Assembly: GCA_009693745.1 (NCBI GenBank)
Contig: SHWR01000010.1
Location: forward strand, 1-25,339
Source of the DNA: Candidatus Fonsibacter sp.
GTDB lineage: Bacteria; Pseudomonadota; Alphaproteobacteria; Pelagibacterales; Pelagibacteraceae
Length of the DNA: 25,339 nucleotides
Direction of reading: 5' to 3'
Part shown: piece by piece, positions 7,578-14,748 of the stretch
How positions within the stretch are numbered: the first letter of the stretch is position 1
How the letters are laid out: every line of letters starts with the position of its first letter
Made by a program: the position numbers and the translations under genes
Notes under the pieces: generated by a model
Told to the model about the DNA's origin: nothing
Database searches by the model: none
The model's input: only the letters and a program-made list of their open reading frames with translations

Positions 7578-8198
7578 ATGTTAAAAAATATATTAAATAA
7601 ACTTATAAGATTAGCGGGACATAAATTAGCTAGATATGTTTTGGCTGTTTGGTGTTTTCTTGAAAATATATTCTTTCCGTTTCCTTCCGATGCTATCGTA
7701 ATCCCAATGTCTATCTCTAAACCAAAAAAATGGTTTGAAACTTTTATGATTGCAAGCATTGCTGCCTTTTTAGGAGCAATTGTTGCTTACGGTATCGGAA
7801 GTTTTATGTTTAATAAATTAGGAATACATATATTTGAGCTTTCAGGAGTAGATGATCCAAAAAAAATTTTAGCTATTTTTTATAAAAAGAGCACAATGAT
7901 AGCATTTGCTTTCATTCTTTTTATTTCAGGTTTTACTCCTTTACCTTTTAATTTGCTCGCAATAACAAGCGGTTTTGTTGGTTTTAATTTTTTATTATTT
8001 GCCGCAACTGCTTTTTTTACTAGAGCTAGCAGATACTTTTTATTGAGCTATCTTTTTTCAAAATATGGATCTAAAATTCAAGGACAGATCAATAAAAATT
8101 TTTCATCTTTTTTAATGTGGGTCATTGGAAGTTTTGTCATCGTAATCGCAGGAATGTATTTATTTTATGTTAAATTCCCACAATATTTTGCTGCTTGA
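7578..8198 (+). CDS. DedA/YqaA-type (SNARE-associated/VTT domain) membrane protein, copy 2
   Basis: 206 residues with the same architecture as the gene at 6674. Landmarks are FLENIFFPFPSDAIVIPMS (Glu plus FPFP re-entrant motif, ~27-45), GAIVAYGIGSFMF, GFTPLPFNLLAITSGFVGF (second re-entrant motif) and TRASRYFLLSYLFSKYG before the final membrane helix. It is an inner-membrane protein, probably involved in lipid translocation or membrane homeostasis; the substrate is not inferable. It is the first gene of a tight group. Its TGA stop overlaps the TTG start of dsbB (TTGA), and dsbB overlaps coq7, so the three are likely translated from one message. DedA-family mutants in other bacteria show envelope-stress phenotypes, consistent with pairing to dsbB, but that functional link is inference. 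Confidence 0.87.
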   Translation: MLKNILNKLIRLAGHKLARYVLAVWCFLENIFFPFPSDAIVIPMSISKPKKWFETFMIASIAAFLGAIVAYGIGSFMFNKLGIHIFELSGVDDPKKILAIFYKKSTMIAFAFILFISGFTPLPFNLLAITSGFVGFNFLLFAATAFFTRASRYFLLSYLFSKYGSKIQGQINKNFSSFLMWVIGSFVIVIAGMYLFYVKFPQYFAA

Positions 8199-8680
8199 AA
8201 AATAGAATCTATAAATATTTTATATATATCTTCCTAATTAACATTCTTGTTATTATTTCAGCGCTATTTATTGAGTATTTTTTACGAGTTAAACCTTGTG
8301 CTCTATGTATTTATCAACGCTATCCATATTATTTGATTTTATTACTCTCTGCTTTATTTTTCTTAAAAAACGAATGGAAAAATCAATTAATAATTTTAAT
8401 AATTACAACATCAGTTGTGAGCTTTTTTATTGCTTCATACCACGTTGGGATTGAATATGGACTTATTAATGAATTATCTAGCTGTAAAACTGAAATTGAT
8501 AAAAATATATCTAAAGATATTCTTTTAAAAGAATTACAAAGTAAATTGGCCCCCTCATGTAAAGAAGTAAGTTTTAAATTATTTGGTTTGTCTTTAGCCT
8601 CAATTAATATGATTATGTCTTTTATTTTAACAGTTTTATATTATAAAATATCTTTATGGACAAAAAAAATAAACAAATAG
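8195..8680 (+). CDS. dsbB: Disulfide bond formation protein B (quinone-linked DsbA oxidase)
   Basis: 161 residues with four predicted membrane helices (~10-30, 43-58, 64-82, 133-151). The periplasmic redox pairs are present: Cys35-x-x-Cys38 in KPCALCIYQR and Cys97/Cys122 in the second loop. DsbB reoxidises periplasmic DsbA and passes electrons to ubiquinone. The conserved Arg after the CxxC (QR, Arg42) probably corresponds to the quinone-site arginine of the family. The start is TTG (8195-8197), overlapping the TGA of the preceding gene. No in-frame ATG occurs before residue 139, so a non-ATG start is required. The 3' end overlaps coq7, a ubiquinone biosynthesis gene, by 25 nt. No dsbA is in this window. 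Confidence 0.88.
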   Translation: MKNRIYKYFIYIFLINILVIISALFIEYFLRVKPCALCIYQRYPYYLILLLSALFFLKNEWKNQLIILIITTSVVSFFIASYHVGIEYGLINELSSCKTEIDKNISKDILLKELQSKLAPSCKEVSFKLFGLSLASINMIMSFILTVLYYKISLWTKKINK

Positions 8681-9195
8681 CTGAAATGATTAGAGTCAAC
8701 CATGCTGGTGAACGTGGTGCTATAAAAATATATGAAGGACAATTAAAGGCTCTTAAATTTTTTAATAAAGACCCAGAATTACAAAATACTATTAAAGACA
8801 TGCGTGATCATGAATTGGAACATTTACAATTTTTTGAAAATCAAATTATTAAAAGAAAAGTTAGGCCAACGATTTTACTTCCATTGTGGGATATTCTTGG
8901 TACGGCCCTTGGCTTTGGTACAGCATTACTTGGGAAAAAAGCTACAGCTTTATGCACTTCTGCTGTTGAAGAAGTTATTAGTGGTCACTATGGTGAGCAA
9001 ATAAATATTTTATCTAAAGAACATAAAGAAGAAAAAGAACTGAAGGAAAAATTTATTAGATTTAGAGAAGAAGAACTTGAACACAAAAATACAGCTGAGA
9101 GCTTAGGTGCTAATAATGATGGTTTATATTCAATTTTAGATAGCGTGATAAAAAATAGTTCTAAATTAGCTATAGCTATTTCAAAAAAATATTAG
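8656..9195 (+). CDS. coq7: Coq7-type demethoxyubiquinone hydroxylase
   Basis: 179 residues, about the length of bacterial Coq7. It is a diiron hydroxylase of the ferritin-like fold that adds the C6 hydroxyl in ubiquinone synthesis. Visible iron ligands follow the E...ExxH...E...ExxH scheme: Glu19 in NHAGERGA, Glu53xxHis56 in DHELEH, Glu105/106 in SAVEEVISGHYGEQ, and Glu140xxHis143 in EEELEHKN. The hydrophobic LLPLWDILGTALGFGTALLG (~74-93) is the membrane-associating segment. It needs O2, so the organism makes ubiquinone aerobically. ATG 8656 overlaps dsbB by 25 nt, implying co-translation. Its TAG overlaps the TAA of the convergent HNH gene. Confidence 0.93.
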   Translation: MDKKNKQIAEMIRVNHAGERGAIKIYEGQLKALKFFNKDPELQNTIKDMRDHELEHLQFFENQIIKRKVRPTILLPLWDILGTALGFGTALLGKKATALCTSAVEEVISGHYGEQINILSKEHKEEKELKEKFIRFREEELEHKNTAESLGANNDGLYSILDSVIKNSSKLAIAISKKY

Positions 9196-9761
9196 CTTTC
9201 AAGCTTAACGTCCCAATATAAATAATCTAACCAGCTTAGATGTAAAAAATTTGGAGGAAAAAATTTTCCATTATCATGCAACTCTTCCACTGTTGGACGG
9301 TATGGTTTTATTTTTGGAATCATTCCACTGGTATGAGGAAGTTTTCCTCCCTTTTTTACATTACATGTACAACACGCTGACACTACATTCTCCCAACAAG
9401 TGATGCCTCCTTTGGACCTTGGTATTACATGATCGAATGTTAAATTTTTATTACTTCCACAATACTGACAAGAAAACCTATCTCTTAAAAAAACGTTAAA
9501 TCTTGTAAAATTTAGAAAATCGGAAGGTTTTATATATTTTTTTAATGAAATTACGCTTGGCAATTTCATAGAAAAAGAGGGACTTCTAATTTCTCGGTCA
9601 TACTCCGAAACTATTGTCACTCTACCTAAAAAAACATCACGGACAGCATCTTGCCAGCACCATAATGATAAAGGGTAATAACTTAATGGTCTGTAATCTG
9701 CGTTCAATACAAGGGCTGGACACTTGTCTAAGGGTACTGAATTAGATTCTGTAATAATCAT
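9192..9761 (-). CDS. HNH endonuclease-domain protein
   Basis: 189 residues. The C-terminal half carries a complete HNH/zinc module: CxxC (Cys98, Cys101 in CQYCG), Asp110-His111 in LTFDHVIPRSKGG, Asn125 in CWENVV, and a second CxxC (Cys130, Cys133) followed by NVKKGGK. The N-terminal ~80 residues (VLNADYRPLSYYPLSLWCW) match the family's conserved leader found in many Alphaproteobacteria and Cyanobacteria as a single chromosomal gene. It is not obviously part of an intron, restriction system or mobile element here. It may act in DNA repair or processing; function is not established. The gene is downstream of the esterase gene on the same strand, separated by 44 nt containing a 16-bp perfect palindrome (9771-9786). 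Confidence 0.88.
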   Translation of the reverse strand: MIITESNSVPLDKCPALVLNADYRPLSYYPLSLWCWQDAVRDVFLGRVTIVSEYDREIRSPSFSMKLPSVISLKKYIKPSDFLNFTRFNVFLRDRFSCQYCGSNKNLTFDHVIPRSKGGITCWENVVSACCTCNVKKGGKLPHTSGMIPKIKPYRPTVEELHDNGKFFPPNFLHLSWLDYLYWDVKLES

Positions 9762-9805
9762 TTAATACACAATTGATATATCAATTTTATTTATAATCAA
9801 AATAT

Positions 9806-10471
9806 TTATTTTTTATTGATATTAATAAATTCTAGACCTAAACTTAATCCTTGCGCTGGAATAGAATGACCACAACTCTTAAAAATTTTAGTTTTTACAC
9901 TAAATTTATTCTTTAATAAAAAATTTTTTGCCTCCATCATTTCTTCTAGAGGAACAATATTATCACTATCTCCATGCATTAAAAAAATTGAGGGTTTTGA
10001 TTTAATATTTTTTTCTAAAAAATTAGGGTCATAAATTTTTCCTGAATAACCTATTACTGCCGCAATCTTACTAGAATTTGTTAATGCATAATGTAATGAC
10101 ATCATTGTTCCCTGACTAAATCCTACTAAAAATAACTTTGAATAATCCAAATTTAATTCTTCGAGCTTTGTATTAATAAGTTTTGTTAATTTTAATATTG
10201 AATCTTCTAGTTCTAAATTAATTTTTTTATCATTATCACTCATAAGATCAAACCATTCAAATCCCCCTGGATTTACTGAGCAGATGTTTGGAGCGTTGGG
10301 TGAGGTGAAATAAAAGTCTGGCAAAAATCTTTGCCAATAATTTCCAATATTAATTAGATCTTTTCCATCAGCACCATATCCATGACAAAAAACTATTAAG
10401 TAGTTTGCCTTAGAAGAAGTTTGTGGTAAAGAAGTTGTCTTTAAAAATATATTTTCTTCAATTAATTTCAT
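9806..10471 (-). CDS. Phospholipase/carboxylesterase family alpha/beta hydrolase
   Basis: 221 residues of the alpha/beta-hydrolase fold, similar to bacterial carboxylesterase EstB and eukaryotic acyl-protein thioesterase. VFCHGYGADGKDL (~27-39) provides the oxyanion region. The nucleophile Ser119 lies in GFSQG. Asp170 in MHGDSDNIVP and His202 in CGHSIP complete the triad. It has no signal peptide, so it is cytoplasmic. It hydrolyses short-chain or lysophospholipid esters in characterised relatives; the natural substrate is unknown. The ATG at 10471 is well placed, since the family N-terminus is short. It is divergent from the HIG1 gene with a 50-nt gap and probably co-transcribed with the HNH gene. 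Confidence 0.88.
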   Translation of the reverse strand: MKLIEENIFLKTTSLPQTSSKANYLIVFCHGYGADGKDLINIGNYWQRFLPDFYFTSPNAPNICSVNPGGFEWFDLMSDNDKKINLELEDSILKLTKLINTKLEELNLDYSKLFLVGFSQGTMMSLHYALTNSSKIAAVIGYSGKIYDPNFLEKNIKSKPSIFLMHGDSDNIVPLEEMMEAKNFLLKNKFSVKTKIFKSCGHSIPAQGLSLGLEFININKK

Positions 10472-10521
10472 TAATATTTTATTTTATATATTTTTAATCA
10501 TTTTATGATAATTATTTCTTT

Positions 10522-10722
10522 ATGTCAGACTTAAGTCGTATTATTGCAATAGTTGCTTTGATTGTTGTTACCGTAATACTTATGCGTGGATTAAAATCAT
10601 TTTTTCTTGGCAGCAATATTGATGATAAAAGAAAAAGTAACAAACTAATGCAGTTAAGAGTTATTGCTCAGTTTGCTGCTATTGTTATTTTAATGACTCT
10701 ATTTTATTTTCATAAAAAATAG
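10522..10722 (+). CDS. HIG1-domain twin-helix membrane protein
   Basis: 66 residues with two membrane helices (~6-22 and 47-63) joined by a basic loop with NKLMQLRVIAQFAAI, which matches the conserved (Q)xxR.x.QF block of the HIG1/twin-transmembrane family. In mitochondria and Alphaproteobacteria these small proteins associate with cytochrome c oxidase or the bc1-oxidase supercomplex. The alphaproteobacterial copy commonly stands near unrelated housekeeping genes, as here. The short size and the pattern SNKLMQLRV are the only evidence, but the fit is good. Its stop lies only 2 nt from the convergent tlpA-like gene stop. Confidence 0.8.
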   Translation: MSDLSRIIAIVALIVVTVILMRGLKSFFLGSNIDDKRKSNKLMQLRVIAQFAAIVILMTLFYFHKK

Positions 10723-10724
10723 CT

Positions 10725-11270
10725 CTACAAATTCTTTAGCCAACTGATAAATTTTTCATCAGCGAAGTTAATAGAACCTACAACTCTTGCTATTTCTTTG
10801 CCATTACGGTCTATAATAAGTGTTGTTGGCAAGCCTCTTAAGCCAATCTTGTTAGCTAAGACATACTCTGGGTCGTAATAAGTTGAAAAATTCTTTACTT
10901 TTAAATCAGCAAAAAATTTATCAGTTTTCTTTTTATTTATTTTTTCAAGATTAATAGCAAATATTTTTATTTTATCTTTACCCATAATATCGACTAACTT
11001 ATCAATAGAGGGCATCTCTTCCTTACAAGGAACGCACCAAGTTGCCCAAAAATTAATCAAAGTTATTTGATGATCAAATTTATTAAATTTTAATTTTTTA
11101 CCTGAGAAATCTATAAATTCTTTGTCGATGATTTCTTTTGGCACTTCGTGCACAACTATGTTCTTAAAAGGAAGATCTTTAATAGGTTGTGATAAAGACT
11201 GATTAGTAATAAATAATAATAAACTAGCTAAATAAACTAAATATTTAAAAAGATTACGTAAAAAGAACAT
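10725..11270 (-). CDS. TlpA-like membrane-anchored or secreted thioredoxin
   Basis: 181 residues. The hydrophobic N-terminus (~8-22, LFKYLVYLASLLLFI) is a signal peptide or anchor. The thioredoxin domain has active-site WATWCVPC with Cys79 and Cys82, and the cis-Pro region is GLRGLPTTLIID. TlpA/ResA-type proteins are periplasmic reductants for cytochrome c maturation or copper delivery to cytochrome oxidase. The exact partner is unknown. It is divergent from argH, an arrangement found in other Alphaproteobacteria, but only 27 bp separate the two start codons, so promoters must extend into coding sequence. The single Met before the signal peptide makes the start firm. Confidence 0.9.
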   Translation of the reverse strand: MFFLRNLFKYLVYLASLLLFITNQSLSQPIKDLPFKNIVVHEVPKEIIDKEFIDFSGKKLKFNKFDHQITLINFWATWCVPCKEEMPSIDKLVDIMGKDKIKIFAINLEKINKKKTDKFFADLKVKNFSTYYDPEYVLANKIGLRGLPTTLIIDRNGKEIARVVGSINFADEKFISWLKNL

Positions 11271-11297
11271 AGTTTAGTTTTATATATTATTAAAGAT

Positions 11298-12686
11298 ATG
11301 ACTAAAGAAAATAAAAATAAAGTGTGGGGTACAAGAGTTAAAAAACCTACATCAAAACTTTTGCAATCAATTAATTCTTCAATTGATATAGATAAAAGAT
11401 TATTTAATGAAGACATTAATGCATCTATTGCTCATTGCGAGATGCTATCAAAACAAAAAATCATTAAAAATGAATCTGCTACTAAGATTATTTTTGGATT
11501 AAAAAAAATTAAAATAGAGATACAGAAAAATAAATTTAAATTTAAAAAAGAATATGAAGATATTCATCTTAATATTGAAAAAAGATTATTTGAAATCATA
11601 GGGAATCATGCTGGATTTCTCCATATAGCAAGATCAAGAAACGATCAGGTAGTAACAGATTTTAAACTTTGGATAAAAAAATCTACAAATATTATTGATA
11701 AAAATTTAACTTTGCTCATCAAAAGTTTTTTAAACAAAGCTAAAAAAAATATTGATGTAATTATGCCTGGATTTACGCATCTTAAGAATGCACAACCAGT
11801 ATTATTTTCTCATTATTTATTAGCTTATGTAGAAATGTTTAAAAGAGATAAAAAAAGAATTAAAGATTTCTTGGAAAATATTAATGAAAACCCATTAGGA
11901 TCTGCAGCTCTCGCTGGAACTTCATATAATATTGATAGACATTTTACTTCAAAAAAACTTGGATTCAAAAAACCTACTGACAACTCTATTGATTCAGTTT
12001 CTGATAGAGATTTTGTCATTGAATTTTTATTTATAGCCTCTTTATGTTCAGTTCATCTTTCAAGGCTTGCTGAAGAAATTATCATCTGGAATTCAGATCT
12101 TGTAAATTTAATCACTCTAGAAGATAGTTTATTAACAGGATCCTCAATCATGCCTCAAAAAAAGAATCCAGACTCTGCAGAATTAATCAGGGGTAAAACG
12201 GGAAGAATATTTGGACAATTATCTTCTATGTTGACTACTATGAAAGGCTTGCCACTTGCTTACTTTAAAGACATGCAAGAAGATAAGGAGAGTGTATTTG
12301 ATTCATACGATAGTCTTTTGTTAAATATACAGCTTGCTGCAGAATTAGTAGACGGAATGAAACCAAATAAAGCTAAAATGCTAGCTGCTGCAAAATTAGG
12401 TTTTACTACTGCAACAGACTTTGCTGATTATTTAGTAAAAAAAGGAATGTCTTTTAGAGATGCTCATAAAAAATCTGCAACTCTAGTTAATATTGCTGAA
12501 AAAAATAATCAAACACTTGATGAGTTAGACTTTTTAACGATAAAAAAAGTTGAAAAAAGTGTAGAAAAAGATGTTTTAAAAATATTTGATCTAAATAATT
12601 CAGTTAATTCAAAAAAATCTTATGGCGGAACATCACCGTTTAATGTTAATAAAATGATAAAAAAATATCAAAAAGAGTTTAAATGA
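11298..12686 (+). CDS. argH: Argininosuccinate lyase
   Basis: 462 residues, the standard length. It cleaves argininosuccinate to arginine and fumarate, the last step of arginine synthesis, as a cytoplasmic tetramer. Fumarase/aspartase-superfamily signatures are SRNDQV (113-118), FTHLKNAQPV with the general-acid His161, and GSSIMPQKKNP (281-291), which carries the catalytic Ser loop. Near the N-terminus, VWGTRVKKPT matches the ArgH start. The ATG at 11298 is 27 nt from the divergent tlpA-like start. The TGA overlaps the ATG of the following lipoprotein gene (ATGA), suggesting translational coupling into lysA. Confidence 0.96.
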   Translation: MTKENKNKVWGTRVKKPTSKLLQSINSSIDIDKRLFNEDINASIAHCEMLSKQKIIKNESATKIIFGLKKIKIEIQKNKFKFKKEYEDIHLNIEKRLFEIIGNHAGFLHIARSRNDQVVTDFKLWIKKSTNIIDKNLTLLIKSFLNKAKKNIDVIMPGFTHLKNAQPVLFSHYLLAYVEMFKRDKKRIKDFLENINENPLGSAALAGTSYNIDRHFTSKKLGFKKPTDNSIDSVSDRDFVIEFLFIASLCSVHLSRLAEEIIIWNSDLVNLITLEDSLLTGSSIMPQKKNPDSAELIRGKTGRIFGQLSSMLTTMKGLPLAYFKDMQEDKESVFDSYDSLLLNIQLAAELVDGMKPNKAKMLAAAKLGFTTATDFADYLVKKGMSFRDAHKKSATLVNIAEKNNQTLDELDFLTIKKVEKSVEKDVLKIFDLNNSVNSKKSYGGTSPFNVNKMIKKYQKEFK

Positions 12687-12823
12687 TTAGAATTTTATTA
12701 ATATTATCAATATTATTCTCAATGGTATCTTGTGGTGTAAAGAATAATCCTACTTACCAATCTTATAATAACAATTTTGAAAAGCAACCTCTAGAAACTA
12801 AAATTGATATCAAAACTATTTGA
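12683..12823 (+). CDS. lptM: LptM-like small lipoprotein between argH and lysA
   Basis: A 46-residue frame whose ATG overlaps the argH stop (ATGA) and whose TGA overlaps the lysA ATG (TGATG). The N-terminus (MIRILLILSILFSMVSCGVKNNP) is a lipoprotein signal: basic Arg, hydrophobic core, then a lipobox with the acylated Cys17, written here only as SMVSC|GVKNNP. The mature part is only ~30 residues, polar and Asn-rich. In other Proteobacteria the argH-lysA gap holds LptM (formerly YifL), a tiny lipoprotein beginning CG-x-K/R-G-P that helps mature the LPS-export protein LptD. CGVKNNP is a diverged version. Position, length and lipobox support the call; the LptD role is inferred from family members. 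Gene symbol is used tentatively. Confidence 0.75.
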   Translation: MIRILLILSILFSMVSCGVKNNPTYQSYNNNFEKQPLETKIDIKTI

Positions 12824-14058
12824 TGAATTTTCTAAAGTTCAAAAATAAAAAATTATTTTTTGAAAATATTGCTATATCAAAGATAGCTGCAAGAATTAAA
12901 ACTCCATTTTATCTTTATTCTTTAAGCCAATTAAGATTTAATTTTAATAATTTTAATAAATCTTTCAAAAAAACTAATCCTATCATTTGCTTTTCAGTTA
13001 AATCGAATTCAAATTTAAAGCTTATTTCTGAACTAAAGAAAGTTGGCTCTGGAGCTGACGTTGTTTCAAAAGGCGAATTAAAAATTGCACTTAAGGCAGG
13101 AATCCCCCCCAAAAAAATAGTTTTTTCTGGCGTTGGAAAGACAGAAGAGGAGTTAGATTTTGCAATTAAAAAGGGAATTCTTTTAATTAATGCAGAGTCA
13201 GAAGCTGAAATAAGAAATATTAATAAGATTGCCGAAAAAAATAATAAAGTCGTGTCTGTAGGAATTAGAATTAATCCTAATATCTCTGCAAGAACAAATA
13301 AAAAAATATCTACAGGAAAAAAAGATAATAAATTTGGTATTTCGATGAATGCTTGTTTAGAAATATTCAACAATCAATATCGCTATGAATATATAAAATT
13401 TGAGGCAATTAGCGTTCACATTGGTTCACAGATTATGGACATTAATCCTTTCAAAAAAGTTTTAAATACACTGTCAAACTTTAATAAAAAAATTAATCTG
13501 ATTGGAATAAATTTAAAATATATCGATCTAGGTGGAGGGACTGGTATTCCCTATTCAAATAGTGAGAAGAACTTTAATCTAAAACAGTATTCAAATCTTG
13601 TTTTTAAATTTAAAAAAGAAAATAATGTAGAAATTATATTTGAACCAGGAAGATCTATTTGTGGTAATACTGGAGTATTGGTATCTAAAGTTATTTACTT
13701 AAAAGATTCGCCTGGAAAAAAATTCGTGATTATAGATGCTGCTATGAACGATCTAATAAGACCCGCTTTATATGGCGCAAAACATCAAATTCATCCTTTG
13801 TTAAAAAATAGTTCTATTATTAAAAAAAATACTGAGTTTGTTGGTCCGGTATGCGAGAGTTCGGATACATTTATTTCTTACAAACAATATCAAAAACTTA
13901 ATGAAGGAGACTATGTTTGTATTAACAACATAGGAGCTTATGGAAGATCTTTAGCTTCAAATTATAATACAAGACCTTATTCTGCAGAAATCTTAATCAA
14001 TAAAAGTAAATATCAAGTAATAAAACAAAGGCAAAAATTGGAATCTTTGATTAATTAA
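12823..14058 (+). CDS. lysA: Diaminopimelate decarboxylase
   Basis: 411 residues from ATG 12823 (a TTG one codon upstream is ignored because the ATG overlaps the previous stop as TGATG). It is a PLP fold-III enzyme converting meso-diaminopimelate to lysine, the last lysine step. The PLP Lys60 sits in CFSVKSNSNLK. HIGSQI, the Gly-rich phosphate loop DLGGGTG, EPGRSI and CESSD (active-site Cys from the partner subunit) follow in order. The C-terminal GAYGRSLASNYNTRP is typical. It is the third gene of the argH-lptM-lysA set and abuts the acyltransferase gene with no gap. A C7-A7 homopolymer pair occurs inside it at 13104-13117. Confidence 0.96.
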   Translation: MNFLKFKNKKLFFENIAISKIAARIKTPFYLYSLSQLRFNFNNFNKSFKKTNPIICFSVKSNSNLKLISELKKVGSGADVVSKGELKIALKAGIPPKKIVFSGVGKTEEELDFAIKKGILLINAESEAEIRNINKIAEKNNKVVSVGIRINPNISARTNKKISTGKKDNKFGISMNACLEIFNNQYRYEYIKFEAISVHIGSQIMDINPFKKVLNTLSNFNKKINLIGINLKYIDLGGGTGIPYSNSEKNFNLKQYSNLVFKFKKENNVEIIFEPGRSICGNTGVLVSKVIYLKDSPGKKFVIIDAAMNDLIRPALYGAKHQIHPLLKNSSIIKKNTEFVGPVCESSDTFISYKQYQKLNEGDYVCINNIGAYGRSLASNYNTRPYSAEILINKSKYQVIKQRQKLESLIN

Positions 14059-14748
14059 ATGCAACTTTTAAGATCTCTGGTATTTAATTTTGCAACTTAC
14101 TGCGGCTCTTTTTTCTCAACAATATTGGCTTTGCCAACTTTAATAATGCCAAAGGCAGCGATGCAATGGCTAGCTCGTATGTTGGGTTTTTATATTATTT
14201 TTTGTGTAAGATTTATTATTGATACAAAAATAATATTTAAAGGACTAGAAAATATACCAAAAGATAGAAAGTTTTTTGTAGCCTCTGCACATCAATCTAT
14301 TTGCGAAACTTTTGTTTTTAATGCTGTGCTTAATGCTCCTATTTTTATTGTCAAAGCTGAATTATTTAAAATTCCATTTTATGGGTGGTGTATAAAAAAA
14401 TTAGGATTTATAGGGACTAAAAGAGAAAAGATTACTAAAGATCACCTTATTTTTTTGGAAAAAACTGCTGAAGCTATTCATAAAGAAAAGTCTCCTTTAA
14501 TTATTTTTCCACAAGGAACGAGAATTAAAAATAATGAAAGAGTTCCTTTAAAAAAAGGAGTTTCAAGAATTTATGAGAAAGCAAATGTTGCGTGCATACC
14601 TGTTAAACTAAATACTGGCGATGTATGGCCTAAAGATAGTCTTCTTAGATTTCCTGGAGAAATTTGCATTGAATTTAAAAAACCAATTGAACCAGGTTTA
14701 AATACGAATGATTTTATGAGTAGGCTTGAAAAAGAAATTTATGATTAA
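14059..14748 (+). CDS. PlsC-like 1-acyl-glycerol-3-phosphate acyltransferase
   Basis: 229 residues with an N-terminal hydrophobic stretch (~8-30) and a second (~40-55) for membrane association. The acyltransferase motif I is HQSICE: His78 followed after four residues by Glu83 rather than the textbook Asp. Motif III is FPQGTR (150-155), where FPEGTR is common. The motif I Glu variant occurs in some alphaproteobacterial homologues, so the enzyme is probably active. It would acylate lysophosphatidic acid or a related lyso-lipid at the inner membrane. It begins the base after the lysA stop. Its TAA is the same TTAA that stops the convergent tyrC. Assignment to PlsC rather than an OlsA-like enzyme is not certain. 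Confidence 0.8.
   Translation: MQLLRSLVFNFATYCGSFFSTILALPTLIMPKAAMQWLARMLGFYIIFCVRFIIDTKIIFKGLENIPKDRKFFVASAHQSICETFVFNAVLNAPIFIVKAELFKIPFYGWCIKKLGFIGTKREKITKDHLIFLEKTAEAIHKEKSPLIIFPQGTRIKNNERVPLKKGVSRIYEKANVACIPVKLNTGDVWPKDSLLRFPGEICIEFKKPIEPGLNTNDFMSRLEKEIYD

Noticed and set aside
9192..9761. HNH gene as a mobile-element or defence nuclease
   Set aside because: No intron, methylase, integrase or repeats around it; codon use is like its neighbours and the family is a common chromosomal housekeeping one.
9771..9786. AATTGATATATCAATT palindrome upstream of the HNH gene
   Set aside because: A 16-bp perfect palindrome is expected about once by chance in 25 kb of this composition; not enough for an operator call.
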